Assembly: GCA_009823395.1 (NCBI GenBank)
Contig: CM020502.1
Span: forward strand, 19,500,444-19,564,443
DNA length: 64,000 nt
Reading direction: 5' to 3'
DNA from: Thamnaconus septentrionalis
Taxonomy: Eukaryota > Chordata > Actinopteri > Tetraodontiformes > Monacanthidae
Position numbers and translations under genes: made by a program. Below are positions 47,066-58,607 of the stretch, piece by piece; position 1 is the first letter of the stretch; each line of letters opens with the position of its first letter. The notes under the pieces were generated by a model. It saw nothing but the letters and a program-made list of their open reading frames with translations, had not been told where the DNA came from and made no database searches.

Positions 47066-48427
47066 CAGGGCTGCCGCCCGCAGCTACACCAGCATGGCTC
47101 CTGTCTACCTAATCTAGACCGTTATTTCAGTCAGTATATTTCAGTTAAATTCGAGTTAAACAGCAGAGAGTCTAATACCTCAAAAGCCTGTTTCGGCAAT
47201 TGGAAAACGCCAAAACATTTTTTAATTTATTCCACAATGTGCTGCTTTATACATTGCTAAGGAATGGCATACAATTCAAGTATTGACGGAAAATATGTCT
47301 TAATAAATATTTAACATATTAAGCTGCTGTTTTGCAACTTAAGAGCATTTTTCCCTTAATATAATATTGTTAATTCATATTTTATATGCCCTTCTCCTCT
47401 GATCCACTTACTATAATGAATATTAGAGCATACTTATCTGACAGCTGTAGTTGCTATTTAAGCAAGTCTGTTAAAAATTTTATAAAAAAGAAATTAAAGT
47501 GTAAAGAAATCGGTCTGACGTGAAGTGATAGGTGTAATCTTTAGCATGTTGGTAATTACTGTCGAACTCATTGAAAAGAATACGCTGTATGATATTTATT
47601 TTGAGTAAGGTGCAGTTTAAAAATTCAGGATTCTAATAGGTTTGTGTGTTAAGTTTTCTTTATTTTTCTGAAACAAAAAGGCTGAAATTAGAATCCCGAT
47701 ATGACTACGTGTCCTTGCTTTAACCCCCTTAATAAACAGGCTCAAGTATTAGAAATGCATTAATTGTTATGTTTTTGGGGGGGTGGGAATATTTTGTCAA
47801 ATTAACCACTGAGGTGTTTCACCTGGAGTTTCGAGACCAAGCATTCTGCCACCACACAAGTCTCTTAGCCCTTTCTTTTACTTTGTGGGTGATTCTATTC
47901 AGCGGTGGCGCGGTTCAAATTCAACCAAGAGGGTCGGAGAACTGCGCTGGTGCAGCCGACACGGGACTGGACTGGTGTTAAACTGGGAAACGCATCATTT
48001 GCACGGGAGCTCTCCCAGCAGCTCTTGCCTTGGGGGAATCCAACAGTGTCACTGCCTCCTGCTGGTGTGATGAGGTACAACAGCTGCCCCTCGATTCCAG
48101 CGTGACCATTTTCTATTGCCACTGCCTCTGACGAACTGGTGCCCTGTTGCTGGATGAGTAAACACACGCCCTTCCTTCTTTCCTCCCTTCCTTCCCTTCT
48201 TCCCCTACCTGTTTTTTCTGTTGCATGAAAACCTCGCAGGAGGACGTCACGTTTGTTCCGTTGGACCTGACGCAAAAATATACCTTTGTGTTTCAAAGCT
48301 GCACGTGTCGGACTGATTCATTTCTGGCACCGCCACACACCCACACAAACGTTTTGCAATCCCAGCACGGCTGGGTTAAAGGCCGTCATTAACACGCGAC
48401 AAGGTGAACTGGTTTGTGTTCAGGTGC

Positions 48428-48479
<52 letters not shown>

Positions 48480-48549
48480 CTAGTCACACCTGTTGGGTCA
48501 CAAGCTGTTCACTCAGTCGGGACAGAGTTTAGAGACACAACACGACACT
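47066..48549. other. Intergenic DNA between convergent hpca and tmem54
   Basis: No exon is recognised. It holds the (GT)n at 48430-48477 and AT-rich unique sequence. Confidence 0.5.
48430..48477 (+). repeat. (GT)n microsatellite
   Basis: About 24 GT units between the two convergent 3' ends. Confidence 0.95.
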
Positions 48550-49408
48550 CGTGAATGTGAATAAAACTTTATTTGCTTTGGTAATAAATATATTAAAAAT
48601 ATCAAAAACCTGGGTGCAAGGAAAATACGTACACGCACACGACAGCAACACAAACGCACTGTGGCTCCACAACTTCACCACACAAGCTCACATACTAAAA
48701 ACATTCTCAACTAAGGGGAAATCCACTTTTTTCATTTACTACACGCAAACCAATATTGTTACTGTACACACAACAGCTTTAGCCAGGAGCTTCTAAGCTT
48801 AGCCTAGCATAAAGCGTCAAAGCCAGTGCGGTCCTATGAAAGCATATTGGGCAACGATTGGCAAACTGTACTGCTGTCTGACGTCGCTGGAGCAAATAAC
48901 AATCGTGCATAACTCTCTGTTCAAGCACGAGCTTATTTGTCCTCGACAAATTCATCCGAGCAGTGACGGCAGCGAGTTTAAAAAGGCACTGCTAGGTGCA
49001 TTTTTGGCAGTTTTAAGAGTGACATCTTCTCCCACACAGAATCACTTTTTTATCTACTTTCGAAGAAAAAACTAATATGCTGGTTTGGCAGCTTTTGAGA
49101 TGTGTTCAATGCTGTGGTTTTTTTTTTACTTTGAAGAGACATTGCTAGCCACTAACAAACCTAAAAAAAAAAATGACTAAACTGTCTCAATTCTTCTCAT
49201 TTGTGTCCATCCAAATATTAGTAATTTTAAAAACAGAATTTCACATCATTAAAAATCACATAGGCGTCCCATAGACTGCCGCTCCAGTCAGCACACAGGT
49301 TCTCAGCTTTGAGGTTGCACTTTTCTTTTTGAAGTGTCAATACATGTCTCGGTAATGCAGCCTGTGTATAATCTCAAGTGATGAGGAAAAAAACTTCACC
49401 GGCGGTGG
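48550..49408 (-). other. tmem54 3' UTR (proposed)
   Basis: AT-rich sequence between the stop codon at 49409 and the minus-strand AATAAA. No other gene is seen. Confidence 0.45.
48568..48573 (-). terminator. Poly(A) signal AATAAA (minus strand), tmem54
   Basis: TTTATT on the plus strand, about 840 bp beyond the tmem54 stop codon. It fits the end of a convergent transcript. Confidence 0.45.
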
Positions 49409-49801
49409 CTAAATCCAGAAGCTGGACCTTTCCAGGGTTCCCCTGTCCAGCAGATGCTGCTGCTCTGGCATCCGTCGCTGGCTGCCGTCCCTCCTCTCCT
49501 GCCTCGGTCGGCTTGACCTTTCTCTGCGCTGCTGGGGGCGAGGCTGCCTCTCCGAGGGAGGAAGGCTCCGATGCTGAGGGGGAAGGCGCTTTGGAGGAGG
49601 GAGAGGGGGAGGAGAAGGCCGCTGCTGAGGCTGCGGCTGAGGCTGCGGCTGAGGCTGCGGCTGCTGCTGCTGCTTTTTTTGCCTCCTCGGAGGCTGGGCG
49701 TAGCGCGTCGCTGGGTCTATATAGATCGTCACAGCCTCGCTGTTGCGTGTTGGAGGTCTGGTCTCGGGAACAACTTCTGTAATCGGTCTCACCACGTTGA
49801 T
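49409..49801 (-). CDS. tmem54 last exon (residues 199-328), Q/P/R-rich tail
   Basis: In-frame open reading after acceptor TTGATGTAG: INVVRPITEVVPETRPPTRN, then Q/P repeats (about 242-258), a basic/proline tract, and the end EQQHLLDRGTLERSSFWI. The terminal block resembles the LLD...SW-type end of KRTCAP3, which supports real coding. The Q/P tract is encoded by an imperfect GCGGCTGAGGCT repeat at about 49620-49672 (plus strand). Confidence 0.75.
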   Translation of the reverse strand: MNVVRPITEVVPETRPPTRNSEAVTIYIDPATRYAQPPRRQKKQQQQPQPQPQPQPQPQQRPSPPPLPPPKRLPPQHRSLPPSERQPRPQQRRERSSRPRQERRDGSQRRMPEQQHLLDRGTLERSSFWI

Positions 49802-51363
49802 CTACATCAACACAGAAGTGTTGACTTTAAGGCTAAATGTGTAAAAGCTTTCCAGTGAACTACATTTGCGATATTCAGCTACTGTTAGTAACTTAAATGT
49901 GAAGTGTGCAATATTTGAATATTTTTAAGAAGTGGCAGCGACATCAAGTTGTTACATTTTAAATTGCAGCACCCTTACACTTAAGTCCTCTTAGGGACTC
50001 GGTACATTCCTATCCCAAGCTTGCCAGTGAGCTACAGTGGCCTGCGAGCACTCAAATCTGGTTATCTCGTCCTACACTTGACCTTTAATGCGATGCCAAC
50101 ACGTGTCAAAGTCGCCCGTTCACTCTGTCGAAGTAAACGGCATCAAAGATCCCAATTCTCACCGATTTGCTGAAGTTCCTGCTTTTCCTCCGGACGGGAC
50201 AGCACAACAGGCCCAGGAAAGACACGCACACTGCAGAGCAGCGGGCGGAAAACACCGTTTGGATGACGCAGATCACGATGAGGGGTATCCACAGGATCAG
50301 AGTGGTGCTCTGGTGGAAGAGAGAAGGAGGAAGAGGAGAGAGCTGGAGGTTAGTGTCAAAATGTAGCAAAAATGTGGGGCAAGTGGAGGAGGTAATGTTG
50401 CACTCGGAAAAAGAAATGGAGAAAAACCTTGGGTGGCTCTTGGAATTTTCAGTTTTCACTGCAGCGCTTGGGGGCAAGGATACAAAAAAAATATGCAGAG
50501 CAGACTGCATCAAAGCGAGAAGGCGCGCAGAGGAATCGGAAAGAAAGAGCTGCCTTTTGTCACGCTGACTAGAAAGAGGATTTCTGTTCAGGACTTTCAG
50601 TGGAATTTGGAGTCAAAAAAAAATTGAGAACAAGCTCAAAAACTAGACAATAATCCTGACATAACCCTCACCGCTGATCCTGAGGGACAATCGATATCTG
50701 AAGTAGATACAAAGTAACAAAAACACTTGCAGGGGATGTAATGGTCCCCATGGGCAGCCAAACTGATGAAGCTACATTGCTGACGGGCAATTACAAAAGG
50801 AACAGCAATTACAGAGCACATGCAGAAACAAACAAAATAAAACAAAACAATAAAAGCTACACAGCACTCTCCCTGACATCAGCACAACTGCTGTAGTTAA
50901 ATCAAATGATCAAAATCTGCACAAATTATGTTTCTGTGCATTCCTACTTGTACACTGTGCACAATTGACAGTATATCCATTTAAAGAGCCGGCCCCTCTT
51001 GCTGCTTGCTGCCCACATGGCAAGATCCAATGTGTTCCAGAAAAGAAATATCTTATTTCATTATGAAGCACAAATGGCTTTTTTCTTTTTGCCATTTTGC
51101 CCGAGCAGAGATCGGATGAGATGAATGACACTAATGATCTCACAAAAAGTGAAATATTTAGCTGAATGCCGGGAACGGCGAGGAGAACCTCAGAGGCCGT
51201 CCCCTCGTTTGTGCTCACTGTCATGTGTCTAAAAATCAGTCGGCCAAAGTGCTGCTGAACCTCCTGCGAAACAATATTTCCATGGATTTTAAACCACTTA
51301 TCTTAAAGCTGTGATCAGCGTCAGTGGTTTTTATGTTGCCAATTAGAAGGAAAACTCAACGTG

Positions 51364-51403
<40 letters not shown>

Positions 51404-54400
51404 CTAGACCAGCTTAAGCCCATGGTAACAGCTGCTTCGTGTCAGTGAAAGATGAAATCAGTGCAAGTACATAGCAGCAGCAGTCAGTCTCCCACACACA
51501 CCTTTTCTAACCTGGCCCGCCTACTGCAGCAGCTTCTAAATCCATCTAATTCACATGCTTAGAAAACGCAAAAAGCGAAGGTGAAATTCAAACAGTGAGC
51601 CGATGAACTTTGTGTCCGGCATGTACAGGATCCGACCGATCGGATTGTTTCAAAGAGAAAAGCACATCAAAAAATACCTTCCAAGTTCGAGTGGAACAGC
51701 GGCTAGTGGCAGCTCTGTCGCGATTAGCAGCAGTTACATCGACGCCTCCTTTATCATCTTGGTCTCATGAATTCAGAATGTGAACAGCTTGATGAATATG
51801 ACTGTTTAAATACCACATGCAAACAGTCATTGAAGTGGAACATTTAGTGGTGGATTTATGGATCAGACACGTGTTAGTGATTCTTGCCACCAATCACCTT
51901 GTTAAACAACAGCATGTTGTAGAACAGCGTTTCTCAACTGGTGGGTCACGACCCAAAAGTTTTTCTAAAATATACATATATATGTAGAGAGAGATGTTGG
52001 GCATTCATTTTGCAGGACATACAATTTAATTCAATCGTTTATTTACTAGACATGATAGAAAGTGGGCTAGCGTTATTATTTCTGTGGAATAAATTTGAGT
52101 CGCGACTTCATGATGAGGTAAAAAATGTGAGTCCTGAGACTCCACCAGTTGAGAACCACTATATAGAATAAGTACTAAACCGCTGGACATTTGCATTCAA
52201 AAGAAGGTCAAAGGTCATGCTGTATTTTTGATGCAAAAAAGTCAACTTTACTTACTTTTCATAAGTCGAGCATTTTTTTAGGCTGCAATTAACGCAGGGA
52301 GACTAAATCTGGGCTTCACACAACAGGAGGGGCAGGAAGCGACAAATTGCAGACGTGTGGCAACGCTTGAAGTGCGGCGTGGTGCTGACGCGAGCTGAGG
52401 CTGAGCCGGACTGACAGGACGCCGCCTGAAGGGGGCGGCGACGGGCAAAGGGGGTCGGGTCAGCGTTTGTGCCACCGGCCGCAGAGTGCGGCTCGCTCGA
52501 GTGACGAGAGAGGAGCGACACTCGCGGTCGTTCCTCCTCACACACACACGCACGCGCGCGCGCACGCGCGCGGGATCGAGCAGCACCTCTACGAGGTTGC
52601 AGCAAAAGATCCTCGGGGCAGAAGGGGGAGAAAAAAAGAAGAAGAAAAAAAAAATCCTGGTTCAACCCTTTGACGTGCCGGCCTCGGCGTACTCACGTAG
52701 ATGCGCGTGGGGTCGAAGGGACACTCGTTGGTGACGCTGGAGTAGCCGATGGCGTCGGGGAAGCGGCAGTGAGTCAGGAGGCTCCGCCCACCGTGGATGA
52801 TGGCCCTCACCACGGACACGGCGAGCCCGACGGCCGAAGCCGCCCCCATGAGCGCCGCGGCCAGACCGAAGGAGAACAGGGACCACGTCTGCGGGGAAAC
52901 GTAATAAATAACTCATCACTGGTCGCTACCTATTGCAAAGGTCCACTAGCAGCGGTCCACAACCTTCTTGAACTTGAGCGCTACTTCATGGCTCCCGAGT
53001 CATATGAAGGGTCAACCAGTTGCGCGTTATGCTACACTATACTGGTATAACAAACTTTCACAGTTATGTGTTATTATTAATGATACTGACCTACGTGAAG
53101 ACACTGAACACATTAATGAGTTCCCAATAATTTACTTGACAAGGTTGGATAAAATTGAATTTTAGACGCAGCTCATTGAGTTGGGCTCTTCTTTGAACAG
53201 GCCTGCGGTTCTCGGGAGCTACCTTGGTTAGTGACCCCTAGTTTAAATGAAATTTTTTTTTTCTAGAAAAAATGTTTTGAGTCTTGAGTTAGTGAACCAG
53301 TAAACTATATGTACGAGTTTAGACTTTCTCAGGATGCAATTTTGTGATAATGCATTACAGACTTTTCCTCTACTGTAGCAAATGTTAAATACTACAATTA
53401 TTTTGGTTAAAATTGTGAAACAAATCGCTCAGGACTTGCTGCCCCTTTTCGTTTGGCAAGAAGCGAGACACTTCAGTCGGACGTCTTCTGCAGAGCACTG
53501 ATGGATTTGTGTTGTTTCAGAGAAAAAAAAAAACAGCTATTCAACGCAGCAGCCCAACTAATAATCACAGTGATTAAGTGGCACCATGAAACCAACTGTG
53601 CGTTGATGTAGTCTGACCTATTGTCAGTGCTTAACTGGGTTAAACTAAAGTTTAATTTAATCTAAGTTTTTTTCAGTTGGGCTTATTTTTGAAGAACCAA
53701 TAGTTTGAACAAGAAGTAAAAATTGACTGCATGAAAATGTCATTCAAAATCATAGAACAGATAATATCAAGAGAAAGCAACAGTCAGTCTTGGCTGCCAC
53801 AGGGACTAGCATAGATGCTGTGAGGTGGAAGGAACTTTAACGTATTGATGAAAAGAGTTAAAAACCTCTTTTCTCCTGAAGAGCATCTCCACCAGTCTCG
53901 AGCGGCAGCAAATCCTGATTTGTGAATACAACAGGTTTTTTGGCCACCTCGCAGGTTTATTTTGAAGGCCTTTCCCTTTCTAAACGTTGTCTATGGGCTC
54001 CTTTACCAGATGGATAACGGATGAAATAAAAAGACATTTGAGAAATAAACTCCGGCAGCGAGCTTTCCAAAAAGCAATCAACTCTATAGACCTGACCTGG
54101 GTAAAGTACGGCCCGCGGGCCACATCTGGCCCGCTGCGTGTCCCTGTCTGGCCCGCGTGAAGCCAGTATTAAACCCCCCGCCGCCAAACAAAACTTTGCC
54201 GACACGTAACTTTGCCAACAAGTTAGTGTAGCGCGATAGCGATAGTGTGCTCCCCCCCCCACACACTCCCCCGGTCAACAAAATCATTCCGGGACGTCAG
54301 CGTGATTTCCAACCAGCAGCCCCCACCCCCTTAAAGAGACTTTGCCGGCACATAAGCATAGCGCGATACCACTTCCGTGGCCCGCCGACACGATGCAGGT

Positions 54401-55948
54401 TTGTCATGTGGCCCGTCGCAAAAAATAATTGCCCACCCCTGCTATAGACTAACATCTGGGTAGCAACCTGCGCCCTGATAATTTACAGTAGGTGAAAACA
54501 GAAAGCCAATAAGCTGATAAGAGTTTCTCAAAAAAGCGCTAATCTTTCTCGTAATCTTGGAGATAAAGCCGTAAAGCGCAGAGTTACCATGAAAAGGGGC
54601 GTTGACACGACTTGTAATTCGTGCCCATGTGCGATGACTGAACACGATAAGGAAACGGAGCGAGATTGAAGCCGCTTGCCTGTCAGCGACGCCTTGCCTA
54701 CTTTTCCTCGGGCCAGCGAAGGAGACGGGGAGTGGTTTTTCTAATTCATTCCGTTCGGGCTGTCAGCTGGCTGAATAAACACAGGGAGAAGCTGCACAAC
54801 AAGAGGCGAAACTATTCCTGCTCTGCAGGGCTGTGCTCAGATGCCCCAGGCAACCAGCACAGGCTTTCTTTTTGAAAGTGTATTTCTAACGGACGCGTGA
54901 AAGTGAAGCTGATAAGAAGTAAGTGGGGACGAATCAAAGAGAACCCGGCAAGCAGGGCTGAAAGATCGGAATAATGCGGAGAGTCTGGTACAGCGGGACA
55001 GGCCGACTCAAAAGAATTTTGGCAAACAAACCAACACACACACACACACAATAAATGGGCGCGACGTGAATAAAAGGTTGTTTTCGAAGAAAAGAAGAAA
55101 GCGTGATACCAACCAGGCCTCGGCTCTTCTTGTTTTTAGACAGGACGATAGCCAGAATGCCGACAACAATCCCCTGCAGAGACAAGACGGACAAGATTTA
55201 GAGGTATGTGCTGCATCCAAATTGCAGAGGAAGAGGTCTGACAGCCAGCAGAGAAAAACACTGTGGTTAAAACAAGACTTTTTTCTTTTTTTTTCCTTTT
55301 TTCCTTAGACAAGACGAGCAATAAACGGGGATGGAAAGGCTCCTCTCAACAAAGCATTTAAAATATGCAGTTTTGATTTAACACTGATATTGAAGTCTGA
55401 CTTTTTTTTGAGCGACCTTTTCCTGCTGTGTCACTTTTTGATTCTGGAGTATTTTACACAAGATACTGTATGAAAGACACTTTAAAGGTCGAGTCTCGAG
55501 TTTTCAGACCGAGTAATATTCTTCATTATTATGTTTCCGCTTTGTTAACTTAAGGTCATTCTACCTCGAGAATTGATTCTCTCAAAACAACAGAACTTCC
55601 GACTGAAGTTGAAATATATCGTTTTCCTGAAAACAATCGGAACAATAATCGGACAGAATGAAAATGTATTTTGTGACAACTCAAGGGGCTCAACCTATAA
55701 ATAATAAACAACTTCAACAACAGATCCCATCTTCCATCAGTCTGAGTGCTTACCACAAGGCCTGAGGTCATGGCGAAGACGTTGGAGACGGCGTACTCCA
55801 TGGCCCGCGCCTGCTTGTGCAGGTTGATGTGCCTCAACACCACGCCGTGCACCAAGGCCCCCAGCAGGAAGTTGACGTGACCGACCAGGACCATGCTCAG
55901 GCCCATCTTCATCAGGGCCTTGGTCTCCTCCAGGGAGCCACAACACAT
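49409..55948 (-). CDS. TMEM54/KCP3-family four-pass membrane protein
   Basis: Five coding exons on the minus strand (55948-55754, 55173-55114, 52888-52697, 50309-50163, 49801-49409) join in frame to give 328 aa. Four hydrophobic segments are seen: about 15-38 (MGLSMVLVGHVNFLLGALVH), 54-77, 86-115 and 151-176. The loop before the fourth has the family signature NECPFDPTRIY (139-149). Conserved blocks KMGLSMVLVGHVNFLLG and VVLRHI match TMEM54 and KRTCAP3. Position next to hpca matches human HPCA-TMEM54, so I call it tmem54, though the last residues (LLDR...SFWI) also recall KRTCAP3. The cytoplasmic tail (199-328) is Pro/Gln/Arg-rich and makes the protein about 100 residues longer than human TMEM54. 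Molecular function of the family is poorly defined. The start Met lies 3 nt inside an exon that follows an AG acceptor, so a 5' UTR exon upstream is likely but not located. Confidence 0.9.
49858..50088 (+). repeat. Fish MITE, short copy, in last tmem54 intron
   Basis: Shares about 210 bp of clear similarity with 44537-44745, including ATATTCAGCTACTGTTAGTA, GCAGCGACATCAAGTTGTTA and CAGTGGCCTGCGAGCAC. It ends near ACACTTGACCTTTAA. Confidence 0.78.
50163..50309 (-). CDS. tmem54 coding exon 4 (residues 150-198)
   Basis: Starts STTLILWIPLIVICVIQTVF (TM4) after CTTCCACCAG and ends ...RNFSKS with donor GTGAGA. A Cys-rich juxtamembrane stretch (FLGLLCCPVRR) could be palmitoylated (inference). Confidence 0.9.
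51366..51402 (+). repeat. (GT)n microsatellite
   Basis: About 18 GT units in the tmem54 intron. Confidence 0.95.
51925..52160. repeat. hAT-type MITE
   Basis: The ends CAGCGTTTCTCAACTGGTGG and CCACCAGTTGAGAACCACT are near-perfect inverted repeats. Flanks TTGTAGAA (51917-51924) and ATATAGAA (52161-52168) match at 6 of 8 bases, consistent with an aged 8-bp target duplication. No ORF. Confidence 0.85.
52370..52600. promoter_or_regulatory. CpG-rich block inside tmem54 intron 3
   Basis: High CG density (GGCGGCGACGGGCAAAG, GCTCGCTCGAGTGACGAG) and an alternating CACGCGCG tract of about 35 bp at 52541-52574. It lies about 100 bp 3' of coding exon 3 on the gene's strand. Could be an internal promoter or simply GC-rich sequence. 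Confidence 0.35.
52697..52888 (-). CDS. tmem54 coding exon 3 (residues 86-149)
   Basis: Starts TWSLFSFGLAAALMGAASAV after CCCCGCAG and ends at ...CPFDPTRIY with donor GTGAGT. GC-rich. Confidence 0.92.
52950..53239. repeat. hAT-type MITE
   Basis: The left end CAGCGGTCCACAACCTTCTT and the right end ACCTTGGTTAGTGACCCCT are imperfect inverted repeats. The body GAACTTGAGCGCTACTTCAT and the right-hand AGGCCTGCGGTTCTCGGGAG are typical of a common fish element. It lies about 60 bp upstream of the tmem54 exon 3 acceptor. Confidence 0.7.
53240..54091. other. Intronic DNA of tmem54
   Basis: AT-rich, with no recognisable element or exon. Confidence 0.5.
54092..54442. repeat. hAT-type MITE with perfect 8-bp target duplication
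   Basis: CTATAGAC occurs at 54084-54091 and at 54443-54450. The element begins CTGACCTGGGTAAAGTACGG and ends ATAATTGCCCACCCCTG. The interior has GCCCGCGGGCCACATCTGGC and GTGGCCCGTCGC blocks typical of hAT/Charlie-like non-autonomous elements. No ORF. Confidence 0.93.
54451..55113. other. Intronic DNA of tmem54
   Basis: No element is recognised. A short (CA)n run occurs near 55035-55050. Confidence 0.5.
55114..55173 (-). CDS. tmem54 coding exon 2 (residues 66-85)
   Basis: A 60-nt exon GIVVGILAIVLSKNKKSRGL after acceptor TCTCTGCAG. Its donor is GTTGGT, well off consensus, but phase and homology require it. Confidence 0.83.
55754..55948 (-). CDS. tmem54 coding exon 1 (residues 1-65)
   Basis: Starts MCCGSLEETKALMKMG after the acceptor CTGCTCAG and ends ...TCA GGC CTT GTG at donor GTAAGC. 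Encodes TM1 and the start of TM2. Confidence 0.88.
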
Positions 55949-55950
55949 CC

Positions 55951-57254
55951 CTGAGCAGCGATATAACAATAAAAGAGCCGTGCAGCCATTTCAGGAAACG
56001 GGTTACAACATCCATGTAGTCCAGGGAGTATTGATTGGGACAAAGAGTCGGGTCAAAACCGCAAACGAAAATGTCCCCTTTTCTATTAATGATTAACTGC
56101 TGAGCACATACAATGCGTGGACTGGACTCTTGACATTAGTTAGGGATGCTGAATGATCACGCAATGCGACGGCAAGAACTGGGAACTGATCTTTCATTTT
56201 TCAACTTCAAAAAAAAAAATGCTAGTTAGTTCAAATTGATGCTTTGTTGTGCTTCCCATGTATTTAGAGGGGAGCAAAACCCATGAGGAGGGAGCAAACT
56301 GGCAGGGACTGTCGTCACTATGGGAGACGTACCGTTTGTGCTTTAGGCGCAACTGATAAGTGGAGCATGTAAAAAAAAAAACTGGGAAAAAAAAAAACAG
56401 TAAATGATGGACTTTCCTCACTTCAGAAAGTCCAGTGACAAGATCAGAGAGATATCTTTGCACTGTGGGATCTTTCAATTTCTATAAGTGTAATTTAGCA
56501 AACAAAAACCCACCTGAACTGTTGTCTCGAGATAAAGCAGCGTTGTAATAATTAGTGTTGCTAATACTTCTTAAGTTACTAATTATTTATTTAACAACTT
56601 ATTCAGTTGGTATTTAATTATTTAAACAAAACAACAGTACAAGTACATGACTGAGGCACTGCGAAACAATCCCACATCATACACGCAAAACACACTCCTG
56701 AGATCAATAAATGTGTGACAGGCCGGGTCGACGCCATCAAAGTGACACAGGTGTGTGAGGATCAAATGTTTGATTAGCGCCACAATACTGTGCCACACAC
56801 AACACCACACCCAAATAAACACAAACTGCACGGGCACACGAAAGAATGAAACGATCACAGTTTTAAAACACATTCTCGGGACAAAAGCCAGTGGCCATGT
56901 GTGTTACCTGTACCAGCCATCGCTGTCACGTCCCCATCCGATCAAGTCCGCGACTATTATCGGCGTGTCCCCACCTCTCTAATCCAAAACTCAGAAACTC
57001 CCGCAACGCGCCACCTACTGGGACCGGGTGTATTTTCAAAATAAAAACTTTTGTAAACTCGCAATATCAGACATGCTGTACGGTGTTTGAAAACATTCAC
57101 GGCGTCCTCATAGCGGATCATTCTAATCTAATAATTTCCAAGAGCATAAATTGAAAAAAAAAAGAAAAGAGTCTTCACTTGTGCAACTCTGGCCAATAAG
57201 CTGAATGAGTGTGACAATTGACAAATCTCACAAGCACTGCAGAAAGGTAACTTG
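55951..57254. other. Region upstream of the tmem54 start-codon exon
   Basis: Probably includes a tmem54 5' UTR intron. I could not pick out a first exon. No conserved ORF is seen. Confidence 0.4.
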
Positions 57255-57591
57255 TAGGGATGCGCTGAAGCCACTTTTTTCCAGAGATTCAAGTACTTGC
57301 ATTTCATTACCGATAACTTAATAAGGCATAAAACATTTTAGAATTACTTTTATTTATTTTTTAACAGATGTTCTCGTATTTGAACAACATTCCTCAGCAT
57401 GTTTTTCAAGATCAAGGGTTACTGTCACAATTTTCACTGGAATACAAACACAAATTTAAAAAACTGTCCCATACATACACATACAACTGGTATCAGTGTC
57501 TTGGTGTTGGCCTGTATTTTTACGAGTATGAGTAGAGTACTCAACCTAAGTATCGGTACTGGTAATCGACACTGGCATCGGTGCATCCCTC
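57255..57591. repeat. Probable hAT-type MITE
   Basis: The ends TAGGGATGCGCTGAAGCC and GGCATCGGTGCATCCCTC are inverted relatives of the well-known CAGGGATGCACCGAT terminus. The flanks GTAACTTG and GTGAACTG are only weakly alike, so the target duplication is not certain. No ORF. Confidence 0.6.
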
Positions 57592-58394
57592 GTGAACTGG
57601 GTGGGAATTACTGCTCAGAGGTCTAGCAACTGTTCACAGATAACAGGAAGGGAATGGAAAAGTGTGCTCCTGTTGCTGCGTTTTATGAGAACAATCTTGT
57701 GCTTTTATTATGAAAACAAGGTTGCCAATTTTTCCTTACCGTCTACTGAGCTCCGCCTCCGCCTACCTTGATTACAGGCAGGTGCGACAAATAAACGCGT
57801 CATTGTCACCACAGTCAGTCACAGGTGGGACGTAGGCCAGCTGTGTCAACACTGACTTACATTGTTGTTATAACAATGAAAATGTATTTTCATGGTGTTA
57901 CTAACGTGAATGTTCGAAGTGTTAAGGCCTAATTCGGTCAACAACACCGAATTTTCATTCTTTGTCGGTTTCAAGAGGCCATAAAATGACGCGCACGTGT
58001 GGACCCTGCACGGTAAAGGATCAAACCTTATGTGTCTAACATATTGGACTGAACCGCAGTTATGCAAAGATAGGGGTTCTATAAAGTTAATGAATATTAT
58101 CAAAACTGTTGGGAGACGTCTAAAATTCTCGAGCAGTTAAAAAAAAAAAAGGCCCAGTCAAACGTAAATTAACTCGTTTTCCCAGTTTTCAAGGAGGCTT
58201 CGGGAGAGCAGTGTGTGTTCAGTGCCATCTAGTGGCGCCATTGATATAAGAATGAGGAGGGAAGAAGAGACTTCATTTTTAAGTTAAAAAAAAATCTTTA
58301 TTTATTTAGACAAAAAATAATTAGTCAGAATGTAACATTCGGCCAATATTGAGGTGTTATTTTAAGCACTGATTAATTGTCTAATAATTTTCAT
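57592..58394. other. Intergenic DNA
   Basis: No exon is recognised. AT-rich 3' flank of the first connexin lies at the right. Confidence 0.45.
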
Positions 58395-58400
58395 TTTATT
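58395..58400 (-). terminator. Poly(A) signal AATAAA (minus), connexin 1
   Basis: TTTATT on the plus strand about 208 bp beyond the connexin stop. A second hexamer lies at 58298-58303. Confidence 0.4.
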
Positions 58401-58607
58401 TATTTTATTTTTGATGGTTTAACTTAACTATATCTACAGTGGTAATGTTGCAAAATACAATATTTTCATATAAGGTACGAACGATACTCAAAACAAACTT
58501 TTTCAATTTAGATTCTCTAGATACTCTTGTTTGTAAAAATGTATACTCTTATGAAAAATTATATGTGGTCCAGGGAGCAATCAGCAAGGTCTGTCCTGAA
58601 CCACCGT

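Larger units (their letters stand above)
50310..52696 (-). other. tmem54 intron 3
   Basis: Contains a (GT)n run at 51366-51402, a hAT-type MITE (51925-52160) and a CpG-rich block (about 52370-52600). No further exon is recognised. Confidence 0.75.
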
